Shown here piece after piece: positions 57,040-64,000 of a DNA stretch of 64,000 nt. The DNA lies in assembly GCF_001753675.2 (NCBI RefSeq), contig NZ_MJUW02000117.1, forward strand, positions 17,381 through 81,380, read 5' to 3'. The number at the start of each line of letters is the position of its first letter. Positions within the stretch are counted from its first letter, which is position 1. The position numbers and the translations under genes were made by a program. The notes under the pieces are model-generated. The model searched no databases. It had not been told where the DNA came from and saw only the letters and a program-made list of their open reading frames with translations. This DNA comes from Candidatus Brocadia sapporoensis (lineage in GTDB: Bacteria; Planctomycetota; Brocadiia; Brocadiales; Brocadiaceae).

Positions 57040-57471
57040 GGTTTGCTATAATTTGTTGCATTATTGTATTTTCAGAAAATTTTCTATCTGACATGAATTC
57101 TACCTTCCCTTTTGTTATCTCCTTGTCAAGAGAAATTGAGGACAATCAATTTTGTCGTGACTATACTGCTTTAGGAATTTTCCTGCCAACGCAATCTACC
57201 CAACAAATTGGTATGAATCTTCGGACTGAAAAAGGCTGTCATTCCTCTAACACAGATATGGGTATGTTGCCTGCATTTTTTGAAGGGAGACGTACCAAAT
57301 TTATACGAGGAGACATCCCCGGCGCCTCATGTTAATCTTCGTATATCGCCTGAAAAAGGATTGATATAGTATTGTAATTTTTCAATCGAATAAATACAAG
57401 TTCGATTCTTCAACGGAGAATGTGCATCAAATGCTCCTTATTTATATACGAGAGAGATAGGTCTTAGGAAA
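57040..57471. other. Divergent intergenic region between thiE and purF
   Basis: About 430 bases. An 80-codon frame lies at 57093-57335 but has no good ribosome binding site and no recognisable pattern. No tRNA was found despite a GTTCGATTC string near 57402. Confidence 0.4.
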
Positions 57472-58863
57472 ATGTCCGACATAAGGGAACATTGTGGATT
57501 ATTTGGGGTCTACGGATGCGATGACGCTGCGGAAAGAGTTTATTACGGTTTATACTCTTTACAACATCGTGGTGAAGAAAGCGCTGGAATCGCTTCAACA
57601 GATGGTAAAGACATCATTTGCTATAAAGGAATGGGACTCGTAAGTGATGCCTTAAAACCACAGACCCTCAAATCCTTAAAAAATCCTGTTGCCATTGGGC
57701 ATGTTCGATATTCTACGATTGGTTCCAGCAACATTGGGAATGCACAACCATTGGTGGTGGATTATTATAAAGGAAAAGTTGCCGTTGCACATAACGGGCA
57801 GTTAACGAACGCAAAAAGACTGCGTGAAGAATTCGAGGCAAATGGTTCAATATTCCATACCACATCTGATACGGAAGTAATCGTTCATCTTATGGCAAAA
57901 CCCTTGCATATGATGCAAAAAAACTTGTCTCTCCTGCTGCAGCAGTTACGCGGCTCATTTTCCCTGTTGTTTCTGACCCCAAATGAGATGGTGGGAGTGC
58001 GCGATCCTCATGGTTTCAGACCTTTGGCGCTGGGAAAATTGAATGCAGGCTATGTCCTGGCCTCTGAAACCTGTGCAATGGACCAGGTGGGCGCCGAGTA
58101 CATTCGGGATGTTGCTCCGGGCGAGGCAGTTTACATAGACAAGGATGGAATCCGGAGTGAATATTATTGCCCCCAAAACCAAATCAAACCAGCCTTTTGT
58201 ATTTTCGAACTGGTATACTTTGCAAGACCCGACAGCAGAATTTATGGTGAAAGCGTGCATATATTCCGTAAGAAATTGGGCGCTAAACTTGCCGAGGAGT
58301 CACGCGTAGATGCGGATGTAGTTATTTCCGTCCCCGAAGGAGGAAATTCTGCGGCAATCGGGTATTCTCATGCTTCAGGAATACCTTTGGATAGAGGATT
58401 TATTCGCAACCATTACGTAGGCAGGACATTTATTTTACCAGAGCAGGATCGTCGGCACCGCATTGTTGAGCTTAAGCTCAATGCCCTGAAAGAGACCGTG
58501 GAAGGGAAGCGGGTTATTGTGATCGATGATTCGATTGTAAGAGGGACAACATCGAAGTCACGATTTGGTTTGTTACGAAAAGCTGGGGCAAAGGAAATCC
58601 ATGTCAAAATCAGTTGCCCCCCCCATCGATATCCCTGTTATTATGGGATTGACTTCCAGAAAAAAGGTGAACTTATTGCCGCGAATAGCTCATTAGAAGA
58701 AATTCGGCGATTTTTACATATCGAAAGCCTGAGCTACCTCAGCGTGGATGGCATGATGAGTTGCACGACACAACCACGGCAATCTTTCTGTAATGCCTGT
58801 TTTACCAGTAATTATCCAACCCCTGTTGATGAAGAAACAAAGAATCCCTGCGAAAAAAAATGA
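57472..58863 (+). CDS. purF: Amidophosphoribosyltransferase
   Basis: 463 residues; first committed step of purine synthesis, PRPP plus glutamine to phosphoribosylamine. Cys8 in MSDIREHCGLFGVYG would be the N-terminal nucleophile after removal of a seven-residue propeptide. LQHRGEESAGIAS, GHVRYSTIG and the PRPP loop VIVIDDSIVRGTTSK are present, as are cysteines near the C-terminus fitting the Fe-S form (ISCPPHRYPCYYG, FCNACF). Length is normal. Confidence 0.97.
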   Translation: MSDIREHCGLFGVYGCDDAAERVYYGLYSLQHRGEESAGIASTDGKDIICYKGMGLVSDALKPQTLKSLKNPVAIGHVRYSTIGSSNIGNAQPLVVDYYKGKVAVAHNGQLTNAKRLREEFEANGSIFHTTSDTEVIVHLMAKPLHMMQKNLSLLLQQLRGSFSLLFLTPNEMVGVRDPHGFRPLALGKLNAGYVLASETCAMDQVGAEYIRDVAPGEAVYIDKDGIRSEYYCPQNQIKPAFCIFELVYFARPDSRIYGESVHIFRKKLGAKLAEESRVDADVVISVPEGGNSAAIGYSHASGIPLDRGFIRNHYVGRTFILPEQDRRHRIVELKLNALKETVEGKRVIVIDDSIVRGTTSKSRFGLLRKAGAKEIHVKISCPPHRYPCYYGIDFQKKGELIAANSSLEEIRRFLHIESLSYLSVDGMMSCTTQPRQSFCNACFTSNYPTPVDEETKNPCEKK

Positions 58864-58921
58864 TAGGAGCAGTAGAAAATATATCGATTAAGATAGTTTC
58901 ATACTTGTATCAGACAAACAG

Positions 58922-59908
58922 ATGCCTACAAATCTCCGATATCTCTTAAAAGGTATTGTCGGTAGAACCTTTTATATTATTCCTCAACTACCTGAACGTA
59001 TTCAAATTGAAATTACAAACCGCTGTAACTATGTCTGTCATATGTGCCCCCGCGAGTCTTTTAACCTGGCTGAGAAAGACATCCCTCCAGACCTCTTCAA
59101 AAAAATAATCGATAGGCTTGAAACCGCCTATAATATCATTCTTACCGGATGGGGAGAACCTTTATTACATCCCGAACTTATGAATATGATTCTTTATACA
59201 AAAAGTAAGGGGCACCCTGTCGGTGTAACAACAAACGGTTTGTTGCTGGCTCCATTTATTGAAAAGCTTGTTGATACGGTAGATAAACTCACGGTCTCTT
59301 TGGACAGTATTGAGGAATATCCTGAGGTTACTGATGGTCATCCTTCCAATAACGTCGTTCAAAAAAATATTAAATCTTTTTTGCAGCGTCGGGGAACTAT
59401 GCGAAAACCCGTTTTTACCATTCAAATAACCATGCACAACAAACTGCAATGCCTGGCAACCATAAAATTTGCCGGAGAAGTGGGTGCAGACCGTGTATAT
59501 TTAGTGCGGTTAAACAATCCGCTCAGGAATAGCAGTTTTAAGAGACCGAGTTTGAAAGAGGAATTAGAAATTTATAAAGAGGCTGAAGGAATAGCCAGAA
59601 AGTATGGACTGCAAGTCGATAATAACTATACAGCGTTTGAGAACAGACTACATCGGCTTTTATATAAACAACTACGCCCTGTCATGTATCGGTTTGATAC
59701 GTGTTGCCCAAAGCCCTATGACTACCTGTACGTTAATATCGATGGCAAGGCTACCCCTTGCTGCGATCTTCCCCGTTATGAGGTAGGTAATCTCTTAAAT
59801 CAGAGCATAGGTGAAATCTGGAACGGCGAGAACATGCGCTATTTTCGCGAACATCAGAATGATGTATGCGGTGCTTGTGATGCATTAAGACTGAAGCACA
59901 TGCATTAA
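58922..59908 (+). CDS. Radical SAM protein with SPASM-like C-terminus
   Basis: 328 residues. The radical SAM cluster ligands are Cys35, Cys39 and Cys42 in TNRCNYVCHMCPRESF, followed by ILTGWGEPLLHPELMNMI. Further cysteines at the C-terminus (CCPKPY, ATPCCDLP, DVCGACD) fit a SPASM/twitch-type domain holding extra Fe-S. Members with this make-up modify peptides, proteins or cofactors. The substrate cannot be told. It lies 58 bases after purF and 47 bases before cysC, same strand; no peptide substrate gene is visible beside it. Confidence 0.88.
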   Translation: MPTNLRYLLKGIVGRTFYIIPQLPERIQIEITNRCNYVCHMCPRESFNLAEKDIPPDLFKKIIDRLETAYNIILTGWGEPLLHPELMNMILYTKSKGHPVGVTTNGLLLAPFIEKLVDTVDKLTVSLDSIEEYPEVTDGHPSNNVVQKNIKSFLQRRGTMRKPVFTIQITMHNKLQCLATIKFAGEVGADRVYLVRLNNPLRNSSFKRPSLKEELEIYKEAEGIARKYGLQVDNNYTAFENRLHRLLYKQLRPVMYRFDTCCPKPYDYLYVNIDGKATPCCDLPRYEVGNLLNQSIGEIWNGENMRYFREHQNDVCGACDALRLKHMH

Positions 59909-59955
59909 AAATCTTTTATCACATGGTTATTTTCTAAAAAACAAAAGGAGACGAC

Positions 59956-60567
59956 ATGACAGTACAAAAAGCAACCAATATTAAATGGCACCCTGGAAAA
60001 ATCACAAAAGACGACAGAGTTAAACTCATGAAACAAAAAGGGGTAACGATATGGCTAACCGGGCTGTCAGGCTCAGGCAAGTCAACTATTGCCGTTGAGA
60101 TTGAACATGCATTGCTTGAGAACAAACATCTTGCATATATACTCGATGGCGATAACATTCGTCACGGCCTGAATAAAAACCTTGGTTTTTCACCAGAAGA
60201 CCGCACGGAAAATATCCGGCGCATCGGTGAAGTCGCAAAGCTGTTTACCGATGCAAATATGATAGCTATAACGGCATTCATATCCCCATACCGGCAGGAC
60301 AGAGACAATGTTAGGAAACTGCTCAAAGACGGGGAATTTATTGAAATCTACGTAAAATGTCCACTTGATGTCTGTGAACAACGGGACACGAAAGGACTTT
60401 ATAAAAAGGCGCGTGCCGGAGAGGTTAAGGAATTTACCGGTATATCCGCGCCGTATGAAGAGCCTCTGCATCCCGAGCTTACAATCGATACCTCAACGAT
60501 GACCGTAGATGAATCGACACGAACGGTGTTAAATTATCTTGAAGCCAGGGGGTACGTAAAGTTTTGA
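59956..60567 (+). CDS. cysC: Adenylylsulfate (APS) kinase
   Basis: 203 residues. It phosphorylates APS to PAPS, the donor for sulfation or sulfate reduction. It has the P-loop GLSGSGKS at residues 36-43, [49 protein letters not shown] and [19 protein letters not shown], all APS kinase marks. AAAAGGAG precedes the ATG. No ATP sulfurylase or sulfotransferase is next to it, so whether PAPS here serves glycan sulfation or assimilation is open. Confidence 0.96.
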   Translation: MTVQKATNIKWHPGKITKDDRVKLMKQKGVTIWLTGLSGSGKSTIAVEIEHALLENKHLAYILDGDNIRHGLNKNLGFSPEDRTENIRRIGEVAKLFTDANMIAITAFISPYRQDRDNVRKLLKDGEFIEIYVKCPLDVCEQRDTKGLYKKARAGEVKEFTGISAPYEEPLHPELTIDTSTMTVDESTRTVLNYLEARGYVKF

Positions 60568-60917
60568 AGAAGCATGATTCATTGCAGGTTGAAAGTCAAA
60601 CAGGTACAACCTGCGGTCATGGTGATAAAAAAAGAAGCTGGTGTCACCTGCATATTGGTGGTACCGGCTTCTCTTACCTTCTACCTCTTTATACAATGCT
60701 CAAGTTCGAATAATCGACCCTGAATGATTTTTGTAATCCTGACATCACTTTCAACGGCTGGTTCAAGCCTGTAGATTGAAGCCCTCCCACCTTACCAAAG
60801 TTTGAAGAAATAGAACACGTCCTTCTGATTCTCAAAATTTGAGCGCATCAACAGGAGGTTTTTATCTCGAAGAGTATAGTGCCTTATAGTATTACTATGA
60901 AAACGCATCCTCTGTCT
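60568..60917. other. Convergent intergenic region with two hairpins
   Basis: Between cysC (plus) and the polyferredoxin gene (minus). GCAGGTTG/CAACCTGC at 60584-60614 is a perfect 8-bp stem just after cysC; a longer stem lies at 60633-60672. AGGAGG near 60854 has no convincing frame behind it. Confidence 0.5.
60633..60672 (-). terminator. Strong 16-bp-stem terminator
   Basis: A 16-bp stem with three G-T pairs (60633-60648 with 60657-60672) and an 8-base loop. On the minus strand a run of seven T follows (60627-60633), so it should end transcripts from the polyferredoxin gene. Confidence 0.75.
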
Positions 60918-61955
60918 TCACGTAACCATAGTTTTCTTCTGGCCCATTTGATTTTGAGATTTGGTTATGATTTTACGGTTCTGCAAATGAACCTCTTCCG
61001 TTAATAACCAGGAAATAAGCCTTCTAAAAACAATATAACCCCCAATAGTCCCTACATAAAACCAGAAACCTCCCAATCGGGAAGTAATGCTTCCACATAC
61101 GATGGCAATGACAATTAAGATTACATCCAAAACGGGATGGAATGGTTCAATAACCTGCAAGTGTTTGTACGAATTTTGCCAGGGAGTCTTTTCATAGATA
61201 TGTATAGGTTTTGTCTGAGGCGCCGCCTTTTTTCTTGAATCGGCTAAAGTTTGAGACGAACAGGCATCAACGCAGTGATAACATTTAATGCATTCTTTAT
61301 TAATCACCTTACCATCATAGTGATAGATTTCCCGACTTACATCAATACCCTGAGGGCAATTATCTGAACAAGCCCTGCAACCTGTGCAATTCGATATGCG
61401 AGTTATTTTCTTCTGCCAGGCGCTCAAATTCATGAACGGTACAAGCATTATTGTATAGGGACAAAGGATCCTGCAAAATGCCCCCTGACCGTAAAAATAG
61501 TTGAAGACAAATGTCATGACAAATACAATAAAAATCCCCGCAACAAAAGGAATGATAAAGTCAAGTATGGTCATACCATGAGTGGCAAGTTGCATGTTAA
61601 AAGGCGAATTTACCGAGAAAAGAAGGTTATTGTTACCCGGCAAATCTGACATAGGAGAGGGTTTTTGCACATTAAAATAGAAAGAATACTCATGACGAAT
61701 CCAATATAGTATAACAGGCAGTAGAAGGATAAAAAAAACAATACTACGAAACAACCAGCGAAAGCGGGTGTTGAAAAGGATATTTTTTTTCCGTATTCTT
61801 TGATATCCGGAAATATTCAATTTTCGCATTACCCAGTCTGAAAACTCTACAGCACCTCGTAAATGACATGCCCAGCCACAAAATGCCCTGCCAGGAGCGA
61901 TGGTACACCCATCATAGCAGTTTTGCCCCATATTTTTACTCCGACACCATACCAA
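60918..61955 (-). CDS. NapH/CcoG-like membrane polyferredoxin, N-terminus uncertain
   Basis: At least 345 residues. The GRAFCGWACH motif lies near residue 27, with four to five membrane helices later in the protein. A GAFCRILCPYTIMLVPFMNL segment follows at about 155-175, then two 4Fe-4S clusters (CTGCRACSDNCPQG and CIKCYHCVDACSS). This is the pattern of quinol-linked or maturation electron carriers of the NapH/NosR/CcoG kind. The 345-residue count uses a TTG at 61955. The frame is open further upstream without an ATG, while another frame gives MHKAKFQNRRIFSLMVVHFY and a membrane helix over 61960-62035. A frameshift or an unusual start is therefore possible. A strong terminator lies downstream. 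Confidence 0.8.
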   Translation of the reverse strand: MVWCRSKNMGQNCYDGCTIAPGRAFCGWACHLRGAVEFSDWVMRKLNISGYQRIRKKNILFNTRFRWLFRSIVFFILLLPVILYWIRHEYSFYFNVQKPSPMSDLPGNNNLLFSVNSPFNMQLATHGMTILDFIIPFVAGIFIVFVMTFVFNYFYGQGAFCRILCPYTIMLVPFMNLSAWQKKITRISNCTGCRACSDNCPQGIDVSREIYHYDGKVINKECIKCYHCVDACSSQTLADSRKKAAPQTKPIHIYEKTPWQNSYKHLQVIEPFHPVLDVILIVIAIVCGSITSRLGGFWFYVGTIGGYIVFRRLISWLLTEEVHLQNRKIITKSQNQMGQKKTMVT

Positions 61956-62186
61956 AGTGAAAAATGGAGCAGTATATAGAAGTGCACCACCATGAGAGAA
62001 AAGATTCTGCGATTTTGAAATTTTGCTTTGTGCATAAATACCTATTTTCCTATATGAAGGTATTCAAAGTAATAACGGTAATCTTTAACCTTGCTATTGT
62101 AAAAACTGTGACAATGTAGTTCTTTTAAAAGTGGTAACATAAATCTCTTGTGGACATGCTATACCCAGGACGAATTATACCCTCAG

Positions 62187-62292
62187 TTGCAGGGTGGCAT
62201 GGACAAACTTGTTTGTCCATGCCGTTTGAATATACACATAGATTGGAAATATGTCACATAGACAAACAGAGTTTGCCCGCGCTACCCTGCAG
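62187..62292. repeat. GGACAAAC-family compound element (copies 3 and 4, inverted)
   Basis: Copy 3 at 62188-62219, on the minus strand, has GGACAAAC-TT-GTTTGTCC; copy 4 at 62258-62291, on the plus strand, has a decayed core. The outer ends GCAGGGTGGC and GCTACCCTGC are inverted repeats of each other, so the whole looks like one miniature element of about 105 bases with terminal inverted repeats. Confidence 0.7.
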
Positions 62293-62512
62293 CCAAAGAT
62301 ACAACGGGTATTCTTTGAGTATTTTAGACGGTTTATCCATCTCTTGTAAAGAAAATTTTCCAGTTTTTCCAATGGTTTGAAAATTCACAAGCATCCGGTT
62401 TTTTGAAAAATCCCAGAAACATTGAAGATTACTGCACTGTATAAAAGATACGGCGTTTGTCCGTATCATACGCACCCCTAAATCCCTTCTATCTAGAGAA
62501 GACTCTTATTCT

Positions 62513-62530
62513 CCCCTCTAAAAAGAGGGG
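62513..62530. repeat. CCCCTCT-AAAA-AGAGGGG hairpin
   Basis: A perfect 7-bp inverted repeat with GGCCGGGGGTG next to it. It may be an interspersed palindrome or a weak terminator for the SBBP gene, which ends 228 bases away on the minus strand. Confidence 0.5.
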
Positions 62531-62757
62531 CCGGGGGTGTGTCACAAGGCAGCAAAGGGTTCTTCTCTTACCGTATACATGAAATGCATAGGAAATTCCT
62601 TTCTGAAAAGCTAAATATCCATTCCTTTCTGCACCTCGTTTTACCGTTGTCTTAAGACGGGCGGCTTTACCTTTAAACCCTACCCTTGCCTTTTGAGCTG
62701 AGGTTCAGCCCTTTTCATTGTTCAGCGTGCCAAGCCCGTATCAATGAATAACTACTT

Positions 62758-64000
62758 TTATCTTACCTTTACCGTTACATCGTCTGTCAGATTTTTATAT
62801 TTGAATCGCACTACTGCATTACCCGTCTTCTCTGTAGCGGTAATAGTGAACGTTGCCTGACCATTTCCATTGGTATACGCCTCTGCCGGTGAAACATTCA
62901 CAAGTTTTTTACCACGCATGATCTTAATTGCCACCGGCTGGTTTCCGGACGGGAGACCGCCATTGCAGGTTAAAGTTACGGTTTTTTGCACGCTGGTTTC
63001 CCTAGTAAGTTTCAGAGATTTAGGTCTTACGTTAAGTTTTTTCGGTTTACAAGGCTCCGGAGTTGGCGATGGTGTTGGTGTCGGTGTCGGTGTGCCTGGC
63101 GCAGGTGTAACAGTTGGTGTGGGTGTCGGCGTGCCTGGGGTTGGTGTTACCGTAAGCGTTGGTATCGGTGTGCCAGGCACAGGTGTAATAGTTGGCGCTG
63201 GTGTCGGTGTATTTGGTGTTGGTGTTACAGTAGGCGTGGGTGTCGGCGTACCTGGTGTTGGTGTTACAGTAGGCGTGGGTGTCGGTGTTGCGTCTGCGCC
63301 TATCTTTGCCACAAAGGCATCGACTTTACCAGTATTGGTTCCATACATGGCATTTGCCGTTGGGAAATCGGAAGAGTCTGTATACCCCGTCACATACGCA
63401 TTGCCGGCGCTGTCTACCGCCATGTCATAACCATAATCGTCACCACTCCCCCCCAGGTACGTGGAATAGGAAAGGCTTGTGCCCGATGCACCTATCTTTG
63501 TCACAAAGGCGTCGACATTACCAGTATTGGTTCCATACATGGCATTTGCCGTTGGGAAATCGGAAGAGTCTGTATACCCCGTCACATACGCATTGCCGGC
63601 GCTGTCTACCGCCATGTCATAACCATAATCGTCACCACTCCCCCCCAGGTACGTGGAATAGGAAAGGCTTGTGCCCGATGCACCTATCTTTGTCACAAAG
63701 GCGTCGACATTACCAGTATTGGTTCCATACATGGCATTTGCCGTTGGGAAATCGGAAGAGTCTGTATACCCCGTCACATACGCATTGCCGGCGCTGTCTA
63801 CCGCCATGTCATAACCATAATCGTCACCACTCCCCCCCAGGTACGTGGAATAGGAAAGGCTTGTGCCCGATGCACCTATCTTTGTCACAAAGGCGTCGAC
63901 ATTACCAGTATTGGTTCCATACATGGCATTTGCCGTTGGGAAATCGGAAGAGTCTGTATACCCCGTCACATACGCATTGCCGGCGCTGTCTACCGCTATG
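62758..64000 (-). CDS. SBBP-repeat surface protein with Thr-Pro linker (cut by window edge)
   Basis: The frame is open to the right edge; the GTG near 63969 is internal. The visible 413 residues begin with SBBP beta-propeller units of exactly 65 residues ([56 protein letters not shown]). A linker of Thr-Pro repeats of about 80 residues follows, then a C-terminal Ig-like domain ([30 protein letters not shown]). It is an exported surface or secreted protein. The Thr-Pro linker is a likely site of O-glycosylation. Three 195-base units are virtually identical at the DNA level; the most C-terminal unit has a few changes (VTK to AK, N to K). Confidence 0.88.
   Translation of the reverse strand, partial: IAVDSAGNAYVTGYTDSSDFPTANAMYGTNTGNVDAFVTKIGASGTSLSYSTYLGGSGDDYGYDMAVDSAGNAYVTGYTDSSDFPTANAMYGTNTGNVDAFVTKIGASGTSLSYSTYLGGSGDDYGYDMAVDSAGNAYVTGYTDSSDFPTANAMYGTNTGNVDAFVTKIGASGTSLSYSTYLGGSGDDYGYDMAVDSAGNAYVTGYTDSSDFPTANAMYGTNTGKVDAFVAKIGADATPTPTPTVTPTPGTPTPTPTVTPTPNTPTPAPTITPVPGTPIPTLTVTPTPGTPTPTPTVTPAPGTPTPTPTPSPTPEPCKPKKLNVRPKSLKLTRETSVQKTVTLTCNGGLPSGNQPVAIKIMRGKKLVNVSPAEAYTNGNGQATFTITATEKTGNAVVRFKYKNLTDDVTVKVR
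63300..64000 (-). repeat. 195-bp tandem repeats within the SBBP gene
   Basis: The landmark CTGTCTACCGC recurs at 63412, 63607 and 63802 (step 195) and again at the right edge with one change (GCC to GCT). Inner copies are identical base for base, which implies recent expansion or gene conversion. Confidence 0.9.

Larger units (their letters stand above)
62036..62757. other. Intergenic region with repeat elements
   Basis: About 720 bases. They hold the compound GGACAAAC element at 62187-62292, a CCCCTCT/AGAGGGG hairpin at 62513-62530 and a hairpin-rich stretch near 62630-62720. No gene was found. Confidence 0.5.

Noticed and set aside
57093..57335. 80-codon plus-strand frame between thiE and purF
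   Set aside because: No ribosome binding site, no recognisable pattern and an unremarkable composition; likely a chance frame.
57395..57420. GTTCGATTC string like a tRNA T-arm
   Set aside because: No matching acceptor stem, anticodon arm or flanking T-stem pairing was found.
60854..61010. Plus-strand frame after AGGAGG at about 60854
   Set aside because: The first codons after the site are not starts, and most of the frame lies antisense to the polyferredoxin gene.
63300..64000. Regular repeats that might suggest a CRISPR array
   Set aside because: The units are 195 bases, contiguous, without spacers, and in frame within an SBBP protein.

Overview
The window reads as one chromosome segment of a Gram-negative, flagellated bacterium of moderate, AT-leaning base composition. 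The flagellar set includes P-ring and L-ring genes, so there is an outer membrane. Three things suggest a planctomycete of the anammox (Brocadiales) type: giant TPR/glycosyltransferase proteins, an SBBP-repeat surface protein, and a split glycine decarboxylase interleaved with housekeeping genes. This is an inference from gene content; the window has no rRNA or hydrazine-pathway gene to prove it.

Layout. 1-951: N-terminus of an FtsX/MacB-type permease running off the left edge, then a long intergenic stretch. 952-15803: mostly biosynthetic and housekeeping genes, nearly all on the minus strand apart from a DEAD-box helicase and a 55-residue protein behind a consensus promoter. They are a small barrel protein, fabG, ribD, aroA, a DUF4139 secreted protein, an AmpG-like transporter, an APC amino-acid permease, ribBA, a CDP-alcohol phosphatidyltransferase and a nucleotide-sugar epimerase. 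16059-25722 (plus): carA-carB, then gcvPA, a membrane diguanylate cyclase and gcvPB.

25977-56197 (minus) is the most striking part. In transcription order it holds two lipoproteins; fliK-flgD-flgE; flgF-flgG-flgA-flgH-flgI-flgJ-flgN-flgK; flgL; fliW-csrA-TPR; and then two enormous multidomain glycan-building proteins of 2723 and 1549 residues. Sigma-54-type -24/-12 boxes with exact GG-N10-GC spacing lie before fliK, flgF and fliW. Weaker versions lie before flgL, the lipoproteins and the giant glycosyltransferase pair. The simplest reading is one sigma-54 regulon that builds the hook-basal body, controls flagellin output through FliW/CsrA and makes the enzymes that glycosylate flagellin or another surface protein.

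56347-64000: thiE, purF, a radical SAM protein, cysC, a NapH-like polyferredoxin membrane protein whose N-terminus is uncertain, and an SBBP-repeat surface protein cut by the right edge. That protein carries near-perfect 195-bp tandem repeats.

Dispersed small elements lie between genes. A 75-bp element with a 16-bp inverted repeat occurs twice. A second family with core GGACAAAC/GTTTGTCC occurs four times and brackets the amino-acid permease. A nested inverted repeat fills the pgsA-ribBA gap. No CRISPR array, tRNA, rRNA or transposase was found.
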